Under the pieces are notes generated by a model. The model was not told where the DNA came from, did no database searches, and saw only the letters and a list, made by a program, of their open reading frames with translations. From contig JACKHE010000003.1 of assembly GCA_020639135.1 (NCBI GenBank), positions 434,001 to 498,000 on the forward strand: a stretch of DNA of 64,000 bases, written 5' to 3'. Origin of the DNA: Phycisphaeraceae bacterium (GTDB taxonomy: Bacteria > Planctomycetota > Phycisphaerae > Phycisphaerales > UBA1924). Every line of letters starts with the position of its first letter. Positions within the stretch are counted from its first letter, which is position 1. Shown piece after piece: positions 37,944 through 46,112 of this stretch. The translations under genes were made by a program, and so were the position numbers.

Positions 37944-38603
37944 ATGACGAGTCTCTGGAGCGCTCCGGCGCGGACGAGGATCAAGATCTGCGGGATCCGC
38001 GACGAGGCGACGGCGCATGCGGCGCTCGCCGCGGGCGCGGACACGCTGGGGTTTGTCTTTCACAAGGCGTCGCCCCGGTTCATCGAGCCCGACGAGGCGT
38101 GGGCGATCATCCAGACGCTGCCCCCGATGCACACGACGGTGGGGCTGACGGTCGGCGCGAGCGTCGAGGCGTACTCGCGGATCGAGCGTCAGTGCCCCAC
38201 GGACTTCGGACAGCTGCACGGGGACGAGCCCGAGGAGGTCGTCCGCGCGTGCGGGCCCCGCGTGATCAAGGCGGTGCGGTTCGATCGGGCGACGATCGCG
38301 GCGCAGCTGCGCCGGTGGGGCGCCGTCGATGAGGTGGACGCGGTCCTCGTCGATGGCTCGGCGGGGGGGATGGGCGAGGCGTTCGACTGGTCGGCGCTGG
38401 CGGGCGCGTGCGGGGAGTGCGCCAAGCCGATCATCCTTGCGGGGGGCCTGAACGCGGCGAACGTCGGTGAGGCGATCCGTGTCGTCCGGCCTTGGGCGGT
38501 GGACGTCTCCAGCGGCGTCGAGCGCGAGCGCGGCGTCAAGGACGCGGGGATGATCCGGGAGTTCTGCGCGGCGGTGCGCGCGGCGGACGCGGCGCTGGCG
38601 TAG
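37944..38603 (+). CDS. trpF: Phosphoribosylanthranilate isomerase
   Basis: 219 aa from the ATG at 37944, with AGGGGATG upstream. The (beta/alpha)8 family blocks are KICGIRDEATAHAALAAGAD, LGFVFHKASPRFI, VGLTVGASVEAYSRI, QLHGDEPEE, LVDGSAGGMGEAFDW, IILAGGLNAANVGEAI and VDVSSGVERERGVKD. The catalytic Cys is in KICGIR and the Asp in LVDG. Isomerises phosphoribosylanthranilate in tryptophan synthesis. Other trp genes are not adjacent. It lies behind the rhomboid gene, an unusual neighbour. Confidence 0.93.
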   Translation: MTSLWSAPARTRIKICGIRDEATAHAALAAGADTLGFVFHKASPRFIEPDEAWAIIQTLPPMHTTVGLTVGASVEAYSRIERQCPTDFGQLHGDEPEEVVRACGPRVIKAVRFDRATIAAQLRRWGAVDEVDAVLVDGSAGGMGEAFDWSALAGACGECAKPIILAGGLNAANVGEAIRVVRPWAVDVSSGVERERGVKDAGMIREFCAAVRAADAALA

Positions 38604-38695
38604 CCGTGCCACGATCCAGCCCCGCCGGGTCGTGTCTTGATCTGATCTTGAACCGCTGAGGAAGCACGACCCGGCGGGGCTGGGTCGTGGCACGG
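38604..38695. repeat. Long inverted repeat between convergent genes
   Basis: Two 31-base arms (38604-38634 and 38665-38695) pair along their length with a single G-T wobble, and a 30-base spacer separates them. The arms begin CCGTGCCACGA and contain CCCCGCCGGGTCGTG. It fills nearly the whole gap between trpF and the convergent gene. There is no T run, so it is not a standard intrinsic terminator. Confidence 0.85.
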
Positions 38696-38698
38696 GGG

Positions 38699-39487
38699 TC
38701 AGACGATCCCTCGGCGCTCCCAGGCGGAGACTTCGGGCGGGACGAAGGACCAGAACCGCGCCAGGCGATCGACGGTCGCCGGCATGCGGTCGAGTTTCAG
38801 GCTCCCGCGGTAGATCAGGAAGACGCGGCCGTTGGAGATGCGCCACCGCGCGTTGGGCTTCTCGAGCATGAACGCCTGCATCATCGGCGTCAGGAGGGTG
38901 ACGGCGAAGGGCTCGTCCTCGCTCCTGACGACGAAGGCCTGGTTGAAGCGCGGGTCGTCCAGGAGCATGCCCCGGCGGATGCCGAGCTTGCGGAACAGTT
39001 TCGAGATGGGGTTGCGGGGCGTGACGCTCAGCTCGGGCCACTTCGGCGCGTCGGTCGAGTACACGCAGTGGTACACGGTGTGGGAGGACTGCCCGGTGGA
39101 GACGACGTAGGAGTGCTCGAAGAAGAGCGCCTCGCGGCCGGCGATCGTGCCGCGGGCGACGCGGTTGGTCTTGCCCGACTTCTTGATCTCGGGGAGGAAG
39201 AGGTAGTCCTTGTGGAACTCCTTGGTGGGCTCGTGATCGAAGTCGAGGTCGATCGCGTCGCCGACGGCGTCGGCGCGCTCGCGCCAGGCGGCGGTGCGCG
39301 TCCGGCTGGCGCGGACGGCCAGGACGGTGACGAAGAGCACGATGCCGGCGACGACGGCGATGGCGACGGCGAACTTCGACCAAGAGACCTGCGACGGGAA
39401 GTGGCCTCCGGCGAGCGCCAGCCCGATCAGCATCGCCACGAAGCCGCCGAAGAGCATGATGATGAGGGCCTTTTTCCGGTTCTCCAT
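38699..39487 (-). CDS. Membrane protein of unknown function
   Basis: 262 aa. Two transmembrane helices at about 8-27 and 39-60 are followed by a cytoplasmic or periplasmic domain of about 200 residues (RTAAWRERADAVGDAIDLDF, ALFFEHSYVVSTGQSSHTVY, RFNQAFVVRSEDEPFAVTLL). The pattern of the second half resembles DUF3137-type sequences but no residue set allowed a firm assignment. Monocistronic, starting 350 bp from the next plus-strand gene. Confidence 0.55.
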   Translation of the reverse strand: MENRKKALIIMLFGGFVAMLIGLALAGGHFPSQVSWSKFAVAIAVVAGIVLFVTVLAVRASRTRTAAWRERADAVGDAIDLDFDHEPTKEFHKDYLFLPEIKKSGKTNRVARGTIAGREALFFEHSYVVSTGQSSHTVYHCVYSTDAPKWPELSVTPRNPISKLFRKLGIRRGMLLDDPRFNQAFVVRSEDEPFAVTLLTPMMQAFMLEKPNARWRISNGRVFLIYRGSLKLDRMPATVDRLARFWSFVPPEVSAWERRGIV

Positions 39488-39838
39488 GCCGACAGGTTAG
39501 GGAAAGCGGCGGGGTGATTCCTCACGTCCGCCTTTGGGGGTCGGGCGGGGCGTCAAGGGGGAATCCCCGGAAGGACGCGAAATCAGATCGGGGGGATTCG
39601 GGCTGGGGTGGGGGCGCGGCCGGCGCGGTCCGGTTTTGCTATTCCTGCGGGGAAACCGCTTGGGGGGCGCGGGCGGGGGGCGTCGATCGTCGATTGCTTG
39701 AGGGAACCCGGAGTCGGCCTTGGCCGCAGCGGGGGGACAAGCATCCGTGATGGATGGCAGATGCCGGCGGGGAATGGGTTCTCGGACGTCGCGTCCGGGG
39801 GCAGCGTAGCGGCAGCCAACCAGGGGAGCGGATTCGTG
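39488..39838. other. Intergenic region upstream of the coiled-coil dockerin gene 1
   Basis: 351 bp, rich in G runs, between the divergent genes at 39487 and 39839. No gene, repeat or clear promoter was recognised. Confidence 0.4.
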
Positions 39839-41044
39839 ATGAACAGCCTGATGATTCGTCGTGCGGGCGAGGTGGCGAGCGTGATGATGTGCGCGGGGCT
39901 CGCGGTGTCTGGGGCCCGCGCGGGCGTTGAGGAAGTCTTCTGGGTCGAGGTGGACAACTCCGTGGGCACGGTCGGCGCGGCGGCGGGCGAGGCGACGGGG
40001 CTCGACGGCGTGCGCACATTCGATCTGTACGCGATTGTCTCGCCTGATACGCGCGTGTGGGCGGCGGACTTCGGGTACGTCGGCGTCCACAACGGGTACG
40101 ACGACAACATGTGGACGACGCAGCCGATCTATCAGCACGAGTTCGGCGACGACGTGCGGTCGGGCTTCGTCGGGTTCGCGCCGGAGTACGCGGCGGTGGA
40201 GTTCGACACGTACGTGGGTCTGGGGATGCTCGACTCGCAGACGGTCATGAACACGGTCATCCTGGGGGTGGACTGGTCGCCGGGGCTGATCAAGGGGGCG
40301 TGGTTCGGGATGGAGTACACCGACGACGAGTGGATCGCGGCGGTGGGCGATGACGACGGCCGGTTGTTCCTGGCGCGCATCTCGGTGGCGTCGGAGGGCG
40401 TGTTCGGCGAGGACACGGGCGACAGCGAGTGGCTGGGCGGGCGGGTCTTCCTCAGCGGCGATGACGTCGACGGCGACTTCGGGCAGTGGGACCCGGTCAG
40501 CGGGCTCTTCCTGGCGCCCAACGCTTTCGACGCTCCGGCCGGGCCGGCGCCGGTGTATCAGGCGCCGGACGAGTTCGCCGAGCCGGAGCCCGAGGCGGCA
40601 AACGCGGTCTTCGGCGATGTCAACGACGACGGCGTCGCGGACTCGACGGACCTGATGATCCTGCAGCGCGCGCTGGGCTCGACCGATTCAAGGTTTGATC
40701 TGAATCGCGACGGCATTGTTGATGCGCTGGATGTGCAGGCCCTGCTGCCGGTCATCGGCCGGTCGGATCAATCGTCCGGCGCCACGGCCGGCGATGAGCG
40801 CACCGACGAGCTGGCGGGCCTGAGCCCGCAGGAGCGCAAGCAGATCGAGAAGGCGCAGCGGAAGGCGGAGAAGGAGCGCCTGAAAGCCGAGAAGCAGGCG
40901 GCCAAGGCGGCCGCGAAGGAGGCGCAGCGCATCGAGCGCGAGTGGAAGCAGGCGCAGCGCGATGCGGAGAAGGAGCGGAAGCGCGCCGAGAAGGCGGCCG
41001 CCAAGGCGCGGAAGCAGCAGGCGAAGCAGAACAAGAAGAAGTGA
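39839..41044 (+). CDS. Secreted dockerin-like protein with Lys/Ala/Glu-rich coiled-coil tail (gene 1)
   Basis: 401 aa from the ATG at 39839 (MNSLMIRRAGEVASVMMCAG), with GGGGAG upstream. Signal peptide to SGARAG. The domain of residues about 35-240 (VFWVEVDNSVGTVGAAAGEA, TFDLYAIVSPDTRVWAADFG, YDDNMWTTQPIYQHEFG) is shared with the next gene and was not recognised. A dockerin-like pair follows (GDVNDDGVADSTDLMILQRA; FDLNRDGIVDALDVQALLPV). The last 85 residues are a highly charged helix (LSPQERKQIEKAQRKAEKER, ending KQQAKQNKKK), which will form a coiled coil. Probably surface-bound through the dockerin part. Confidence 0.75.
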   Translation: MNSLMIRRAGEVASVMMCAGLAVSGARAGVEEVFWVEVDNSVGTVGAAAGEATGLDGVRTFDLYAIVSPDTRVWAADFGYVGVHNGYDDNMWTTQPIYQHEFGDDVRSGFVGFAPEYAAVEFDTYVGLGMLDSQTVMNTVILGVDWSPGLIKGAWFGMEYTDDEWIAAVGDDDGRLFLARISVASEGVFGEDTGDSEWLGGRVFLSGDDVDGDFGQWDPVSGLFLAPNAFDAPAGPAPVYQAPDEFAEPEPEAANAVFGDVNDDGVADSTDLMILQRALGSTDSRFDLNRDGIVDALDVQALLPVIGRSDQSSGATAGDERTDELAGLSPQERKQIEKAQRKAEKERLKAEKQAAKAAAKEAQRIEREWKQAQRDAEKERKRAEKAAAKARKQQAKQNKKK

Positions 41045-41080
41045 CGTCCCGGCGCTGGCGACCGCGATCATCGGATTCCG

Positions 41081-41110
41081 AGCCCCCCGATCGGGGGGCT
41101 TTTGGTTTTT
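41081..41110 (+). terminator. Terminator after coiled-coil dockerin gene 1
   Basis: Perfect stem AGCCCCCCGA / TCGGGGGGCT followed by TTTGGTTTTT, 37 bp past the stop. Confidence 0.85.
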
Positions 41111-41373
41111 GAGTGTCTTGGCGCCGGCGTTGGCGCCCCGGTTGATTGTCGTTGTATGCTTTGATCTTGCATCGGGTTGCGCCGCTGGCCGCGTGCGGGT
41201 TGCGCCATTGCGAGATGGCAGGCCCCTTGCGGTCGGACAACAACATCCCGAATTCGTCGGCTCGCCGGAACCGGGTTTCTGATGATGCGTATCGGCGGGT
41301 GGCGATCGCCCGGGGGGCCGGGGCTGATCGCGCATTCGCGGGGCCGTGGGATCACTTCAAAGGAGAAGCAGCC
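41111..41373. other. Leader of coiled-coil dockerin gene 2
   Basis: With the terminator to its left this is a 329-bp gap without a gene. It holds AAAGGAGAAG as ribosome binding site at its right end. Nothing else was recognised. Confidence 0.4.
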
Positions 41374-42786
41374 ATGCGTGGGATCGGGCGGACATGGAAT
41401 CCTGAGTTGGTCGATGGGCGTCGGCGCGGCGTCAGGGGCGCGCTGTCGATGCTCGCGTGCGCGGGGATCGCGGCTTCGAGCGCTTCGGCGGGTGTGCACG
41501 GGCTGATCTGGGTCGAGGTGGACAACTCGGTCGCGACGATCCGCAGCGCCGCGGGGATCCCCACGGGTCTCGAGGGCGTGCGCACGTTCGACCTGTTCGC
41601 GGTGGTTACGTCGGACACGAGGGTTGTCGCGGCGGATTTCGGGTTCGTCGGCTACAACCGAGGGTTCGACGACAACATGTGGACGACGCAGTCGGTGTAC
41701 CAGCACGAGGACGGCGGTGATGCGCAGGCCGTCGGCGTCGGGCTGCTGCGCGGTCAGGAGGCGCTGGAGTTCGACACGTACGTGGGTCTCGGGATGATCG
41801 ACACGCAGATTGTCAAGAACACCACGATCCTGAGCATGGACTGGTCGCCGGCGATGTTCCAGGGCGCTTGGTACGGCGTGGACTTCTCTGAGCCTGATTA
41901 CTATCTCGCGCAGGGCGACGACGAGGGGAAGCTGTTCCTGGCGCGGATCTCCGTCTCGTCCGAGGGGGAGTTCGGCGAGGACACCGGGGCCACCGAGTGG
42001 CTGGGCGGGCGCGTCTTCCTCGGCGGCTTCGATGATCACAGCGAGTTCGGGATGAACGTGGCGGAGACCGGGCTCTTCGTGGCGCCCAATGCGTTCGGGT
42101 ATGCCGCGCCGCCCGACAGGCCCGCCGGCAGCGGGCGGCCACCCGGCGCGGACGACGCGGGATCGGATTCGACGGAGCCCACTGCGGCGTTCGGAGATGT
42201 CAACGACGACGGCGTGGTCGATCCGCAGGACCTGCTGCTCATCCAGCAGCACTTCGGCGAATCCGGGAGCGCGTACGACCTGAGCGGCGACGGGCTTGTC
42301 GATGCGGAGGACGTGTCGATCCTGATGTCGCTGCTGGAGAACGGCAGCGCCGATATCCCGGCGCCTCCGGGTCTTGCGGGGGACCTCAACGGCGACGGTG
42401 TCGTGGACAGCGCGGACCTCGTCGAGTTCTACGAGAACAACTGGCGTTACCGGGTTCGGTTTGATCTGAACCGCGACGGCCTGGTCAGCCACGAGGACCT
42501 GGCGATCCTTCAGGGGCTGATCGGGCCCGGCGATGCCTCGGATGATCTCACGCCCAAAGAGCGGAAGCAGCTCGAGAAAGAGATCCGCAAGCTGGAGAAG
42601 GACCGGATCAAGGCCCAGCAGCAGGCGGCCAAGCGGGCCGCGCAGGAAGCGAAGCGCCTCGAGCGCGAGCAGAAAAAGCTCGAACGCGCGATGGAGAAGG
42701 CCCGCAAGCAAGCCCTGAAACAGGCGGAAAAGGCGCGGAAACAGCTCGAGAAGGCGCTGAAGAAACAGCAGAAGAACAACGCGTGA
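41374..42786 (+). CDS. Secreted dockerin-like protein with Lys/Ala/Glu-rich coiled-coil tail (gene 2)
   Basis: 470 aa from the ATG at 41374, behind AAAGGAGAAG. Paralogue of gene 1: signal peptide to SASAG, a shared domain (LIWVEVDNSVATIRSAAGIP, TFDLFAVVTSDTRVVAADFG, FDDNMWTTQSVYQHEDGG), then four dockerin-like loops instead of two (FGDVNDDGVVDPQDLLLIQQ, YDLSGDGLVDAEDVSILMSL, GDLNGDGVVDSADLVEFYEN, FDLNRDGLVSHEDLAILQGL). The tail (TPKERKQLEKEIRKLEKDRI to LKKQQKNNA) is a basic coiled coil of about 80 residues. Domain identity and partner are unknown. Confidence 0.75.
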   Translation: MRGIGRTWNPELVDGRRRGVRGALSMLACAGIAASSASAGVHGLIWVEVDNSVATIRSAAGIPTGLEGVRTFDLFAVVTSDTRVVAADFGFVGYNRGFDDNMWTTQSVYQHEDGGDAQAVGVGLLRGQEALEFDTYVGLGMIDTQIVKNTTILSMDWSPAMFQGAWYGVDFSEPDYYLAQGDDEGKLFLARISVSSEGEFGEDTGATEWLGGRVFLGGFDDHSEFGMNVAETGLFVAPNAFGYAAPPDRPAGSGRPPGADDAGSDSTEPTAAFGDVNDDGVVDPQDLLLIQQHFGESGSAYDLSGDGLVDAEDVSILMSLLENGSADIPAPPGLAGDLNGDGVVDSADLVEFYENNWRYRVRFDLNRDGLVSHEDLAILQGLIGPGDASDDLTPKERKQLEKEIRKLEKDRIKAQQQAAKRAAQEAKRLEREQKKLERAMEKARKQALKQAEKARKQLEKALKKQQKNNA

Positions 42787-42816
42787 CCGGTTCCGTGACG
42801 CGCCGGTGCGGTCGTT

Positions 42817-42851
42817 GAATGAGGCTCCTCCTCGTGGGGGGCTTCATTTTT
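42817..42851 (+). terminator. Terminator after coiled-coil dockerin gene 2
   Basis: Stem ATGAGGCTCC paired with GGGGGCTTCAT (with wobble) and followed by TTTTT. Confidence 0.75.
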
Positions 42852-42882
42852 GCGTTGCCGCCGATCCGAGGAGCGAAGCCGA

Positions 42883-43296
42883 TCAGCCGTTGGGCGTGAA
42901 CTCCGCGCCGGGCTCGACGCCGAGGGTGACCATCTCGCCGATCTCGAAGTCCTCCGCCTTCTGGCGGGCGTCGGTCTTGAAGACGATCGGGGCGGCGCCG
43001 GTGTGGACGGTGACGGTCTGCTTCGACTTGTCGATGGCGCGGACGCGGCCCTGGGCGCGGCGCGGGCGGCCCTCGACGGGTTCGAGGAAGGCGCCGCCCC
43101 CTCTGATCTTGTCGATGCGTTTGGCCTGCGCGGTGATGACGCCGCTGCAGCGGCGGCCCTCGTGGGGCCTGGCGGCGGAGGCGAGGCGGATTCGGTAGCT
43201 GGACCCCGGGATCTCGAGGGTGAAGGCGCCCTCGCCGAGGGAACGGGCGACGCCGGTGGCGATGTTGGGGTTGGTCTGCTGTGTGGAGGTGGTCAT
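42883..43296 (-). CDS. Small beta-rich protein of unknown function
   Basis: 137 aa. The sequence alternates short hydrophobic strands (GAFTLEIPGSSYRIRLA, RRCSGVITAQAKRIDKIRGG, GRVRAIDKSKQTVTVHTG, APIVFKTDARQ, GEMVTLGV) as in small beta-barrels of OB type. No signal peptide or membrane segment. It is followed by the pabA/trpG gene upstream (same strand, 68 bp away, with a family C palindrome between), so it is probably downstream of it in one transcript or has its own. The family was not recognised. Confidence 0.5.
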   Translation of the reverse strand: MTTSTQQTNPNIATGVARSLGEGAFTLEIPGSSYRIRLASAARPHEGRRCSGVITAQAKRIDKIRGGGAFLEPVEGRPRRAQGRVRAIDKSKQTVTVHTGAAPIVFKTDARQKAEDFEIGEMVTLGVEPGAEFTPNG

Positions 43297-43330
43297 TGGT
43301 GTTTGCTGTTGTGATGTTTTTCGTTGGAAG

Positions 43331-43362
43331 CATGGCCACCCCGAGCGGTGGCCATGGCACGC
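43331..43362. repeat. Short palindrome, family C
   Basis: Arms CATGGCCACC / GGTGGCCATG with the loop CCGAGC (43331-43356 approx.), followed by GCACGC. It sits between the small beta-rich gene and the amidotransferase gene. Similar to 36592-36617. Confidence 0.6.
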
Positions 43363-43364
43363 GC

Positions 43365-44003
43365 TCAGGCGGTTGAGGCGAGTGTCGGTCTGGGCAGGCC
43401 CAGGAAGTTGGCGAGCAGGAGGGGGCCGTGGGTGGTGAGGAAGCTCTCGGGGTGGAACTGCACACCGAGCAGGGGGGCGGCGTCGGGGTCATCGAAGACG
43501 CGGCGCAGGCCCATGACGACCTCGGCGGTTGTTCCGTCGTCGAGGGTGTCGTTGGTCCAGGCGCTGACGGCCCAGCCAGCGGCGGGGATGGAGTCGCGTG
43601 TGACGACGAGGCTGTGGTAGCGGGTGGCGGTGAAGGGGTTGGGGAGGCCCTCGAAGAGGCCGGTGGCGTCGTGGTGGATGTCGCTGGTCTTGCCGTGGAC
43701 GATGCGCGCGTGGCGTGCGACGGTCATGCCGTGGCGGTCGCCGATGCACTGGTGCCCCAGGCAGACGCCGAGGATGGGGACCTTGCCGCCGAGGCGATCG
43801 ACGATATCGCGCGAGACGCCGGCCTCGGCGGGTGTGCAGGGGCCGGGGGAGATGACGATGTGGGATGGCTTGAGCGTGCGGGCCTCGTCGGCGGTGATCT
43901 GGTCGTTACGGACGACGCGCATGTCGATCGACGGGTCGAGCTCGCCGATGCGCTGGACGAGGTTCCAGGTGAAGGAGTCGTAGTTGTCGATGATGAGGAG
44001 CAT
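43365..44003 (-). CDS. pabA: Glutamine amidotransferase of anthranilate/aminodeoxychorismate synthase
   Basis: 212 aa. Class I amidotransferase triad: Cys81 in GVCLGHQCIG, His184 and Glu186 in GVQFHPESFLTTHG. The N-terminal LLIIDNYDSFTWNLVQ and VISPGPCTPAEAG are those of TrpG/PabA. It supplies ammonia to TrpE or PabB; neither partner is adjacent, so which pathway it serves, or both, is not decided. Slightly unusual is CIGDRHG in place of AIA-x-x-x-G. pabA is used only as the shorter name of the two. Confidence 0.88.
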   Translation of the reverse strand: MLLIIDNYDSFTWNLVQRIGELDPSIDMRVVRNDQITADEARTLKPSHIVISPGPCTPAEAGVSRDIVDRLGGKVPILGVCLGHQCIGDRHGMTVARHARIVHGKTSDIHHDATGLFEGLPNPFTATRYHSLVVTRDSIPAAGWAVSAWTNDTLDDGTTAEVVMGLRRVFDDPDAAPLLGVQFHPESFLTTHGPLLLANFLGLPRPTLASTA

Positions 44004-44080
44004 TCAGCGAGCAGGATAGGAGCAATCCATCGTTGGCGATGGGTTGGTTTCTGGTGTGATCTGTGCGGATGTTGGTTTGG

Positions 44081-44113
44081 ATCCTGGGATTCGCTTCGCT
44101 CATCCCGGGCGTG
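44081..44113. repeat. REP family A element upstream of pabA
   Basis: ATCCTGGGATTCGCTTCGCT then CATCCCGGGCGTG; one base differs from the consensus core. It sits between pabA and the DUF1444 gene. Confidence 0.75.
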
Positions 44114-44134
44114 GGGGGCAGGAGGGGTTGGCGC

Positions 44135-44926
44135 TCAGGCTGCAGCGGAGCCCGCGACGCCGTCCCGGGTCACGTAGAAGAGGGACTGCGTGATGGGGTA
44201 GGGGAGGGTGTGGAAGTTCTCCTCCGCCCTGCCCTGCATGCGTTTGACGAAGGGGTCGGGCTCGATGCTGATGGCGACGAAGAGGTCGCGGGCCGGGGCG
44301 GAGACGAGGAAGTCGCCGCCGAGCTCGGGGGCGAGGGCGCCGTGGAGGTTGGGCAGGAGCAGGCGGGAGGCGTCGTAGCCGTCGCGGTGGGAGAGGACGG
44401 CGGCGCGTCCGCCTTCCTTGGATTCGACAAGGCGGATGTCCATGGCGTCGCTGATGGCGGCGAGGTTCTCGCGCGCGATGTCGTCGAGGGTGTCGGCGTC
44501 GATGCCCCACTTGATCATCTGATCGGTGGTGATGCTGACGGTCATGTGGGGGAGGTCGATGACGAAGAGGACGGCGGTGTCGTTGACGAAGGGGATGTGG
44601 GCGACGAGCTCGCGCTCGAGGCGGTCGAAGATGGAGTTGTGGTGGATGCGGGGCATCACCATCGATCGGGCGACCTCCCAGGGGAGGGTCATGACTGAGC
44701 CCGGGTCGTTCTCGAAGAGGTGGTTGAGGTACTGATCGACGATGTCGTGCCCCCGGTCGGGGGCCTGGATGACGAGTCGGCGGAGGTTCTCGATGTCGAG
44801 TCGCCGGCCGTTGACGAGCAGCTCCGAGGCGCCGACGCGCTGGAGCATGAACTCGGGGTGCCTCGCGGCGAGCAGCCTGACGACGTGGTCGGCGAAGGGT
44901 CCGGGCTCGTCGGGCAGCTGGGGCAT
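44135..44926 (-). CDS. DUF1444 (YtpQ-like) protein
   Basis: 263 aa from the ATG at 44926 (MPQLPDEPGPFADHVV). The region around SHRDGYDASRLLLPNLHGAL matches the most conserved DGYDASRIL block of the DUF1444/YtpQ family, and the order of the other blocks (MVMPRIHHNS, VSITTDQMIKWGIDADTLDD, ARDLFVAISIEPDP) fits too. The role of the family is unknown. It is soluble and lacks a signal peptide. It has no clear ribosome binding site at this start. Confidence 0.7.
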   Translation of the reverse strand: MPQLPDEPGPFADHVVRLLAARHPEFMLQRVGASELLVNGRRLDIENLRRLVIQAPDRGHDIVDQYLNHLFENDPGSVMTLPWEVARSMVMPRIHHNSIFDRLERELVAHIPFVNDTAVLFVIDLPHMTVSITTDQMIKWGIDADTLDDIARENLAAISDAMDIRLVESKEGGRAAVLSHRDGYDASRLLLPNLHGALAPELGGDFLVSAPARDLFVAISIEPDPFVKRMQGRAEENFHTLPYPITQSLFYVTRDGVAGSAAA

Positions 44927-45132
44927 CGGATCGGCTCTGGTGCGGGGTGTCCCGTTCGGGGGGCCCTGGGGTTGGATGCTCCAATTCGTATCGGCGTGCG
45001 CGAAACCGGGCAGGGCCGAATCCTGGGTACGCCCCGATCGGCGGGGGGGTTTCACGGGGTTGCGCCGGGGGTGCGACGTGTCCGGGTTGTGCGGATCGGA
45101 CCGGGACCCGCGGGTGCGGAATAGACTTGGGC

Positions 45133-46035
45133 ATGCCTGAAACCTGTCTTATCGGCGACGTGACGATTGGCGATGGAGCGCCGCTGGCAGTCATCGCCGG
45201 CCCCTGCGCGCTCGAGGGCGTCCCGATGGCCCTGGAGATCGGGACGCTCCTGCGGGACACCTGCCGCGAGTTGGGGCTGTCGTATGTCTTCAAGGCGAGC
45301 TTCGACAAGGCGAACCGCACGAGCGTGGGGTCGCGTCGCGGCCCGGGGATCGGGGATGGTCTGGCGCAGCTGGCGCGGGTGCGCGAGGCGCTGGGAGTCC
45401 CGGTGGTGACGGACGTGCACGAACCGGCGCAGGCGGAGCCGGTCGCGGCGGTCGTGGACTGCCTGCAGGTGCCGGCGTTCCTGTGCCGGCAGACGGATCT
45501 GCTGATCGCCTGCGGCGAGGCGGCGCTCCAACACGGGCGCGCGGTCTCGGTCAAGAAGGGGCAGTTCCTGTCGCCGGAGGAGATGGCGGGCCCGATCGGC
45601 AAGCTCGCATCGGTGGGGTGCCGGAACGTGATGCTGATCGAGCGCGGGACGTTCTTCGGGTACCACCGGCTGGTGAATGATTTTCTTGGCCTGGGCGACC
45701 TGATGGAGCTGAGGGTGGGCGAGGAGCTCGCCGGTCCGGTGTGCTTTGACTGCACGCACTCGACGCAGCTCCCCGGCGCGACGGCGACGACGGGGGGCCG
45801 GCCCGAGCGGGCGCCGCTGCTGGCCAGGGCCGCGGTCGCGGCGGGCGTGCACGCGGTGTTCCTGGAGTGTCACCCGGAGCCCGCGCGGGCGACGAGCGAC
45901 GCGGCGACGATGCTGCGTCTGGAGGATGTGCCGGGGTTGCTGCGGACGCTGGCGGCGATCGACTCGGCGGCGCGAGGCTCGGTGGCGAGTGGATCCATGG
46001 ATTCGGCCTCAGCGGTGGGCGGGCGCAGACGATAA
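45133..46035 (+). CDS. kdsA: 3-deoxy-8-phosphooctulonate synthase
   Basis: 300 aa from the ATG at 45133. Blocks: VIAGPCALEGVPMALEIG, YVFKASFDKANRTSVGSRRG, VPVVTDVHEPAQAEPVAA, CLQVPAFLCRQTDLLIACGE, SVKKGQFLSPEEM, NVMLIERGTFFGYHRLVNDF and HAVFLECHPEPARATSDAAT. They are diagnostic for KdsA, which condenses PEP and arabinose 5-phosphate to Kdo 8-phosphate. Presence of Kdo synthesis implies LPS or a related outer-membrane glycan. The C-terminal 35 residues are a non-conserved extension. Confidence 0.95.
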   Translation: MPETCLIGDVTIGDGAPLAVIAGPCALEGVPMALEIGTLLRDTCRELGLSYVFKASFDKANRTSVGSRRGPGIGDGLAQLARVREALGVPVVTDVHEPAQAEPVAAVVDCLQVPAFLCRQTDLLIACGEAALQHGRAVSVKKGQFLSPEEMAGPIGKLASVGCRNVMLIERGTFFGYHRLVNDFLGLGDLMELRVGEELAGPVCFDCTHSTQLPGATATTGGRPERAPLLARAAVAAGVHAVFLECHPEPARATSDAATMLRLEDVPGLLRTLAAIDSAARGSVASGSMDSASAVGGRRR

Positions 46036-46112
46036 ATGGATGGCGCCGGGACAGGCGCTACCCGGTTTTTCAGGCGATCCGGCGCGGGAAACTCGTTAGG
46101 ATGGGGTTCCCC

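Noticed and set aside
44100..45755. 551-codon minus-strand frame across the DUF1444 gene and kdsA
   Set aside because: It crosses two real genes in other frames and has no recognisable domain.
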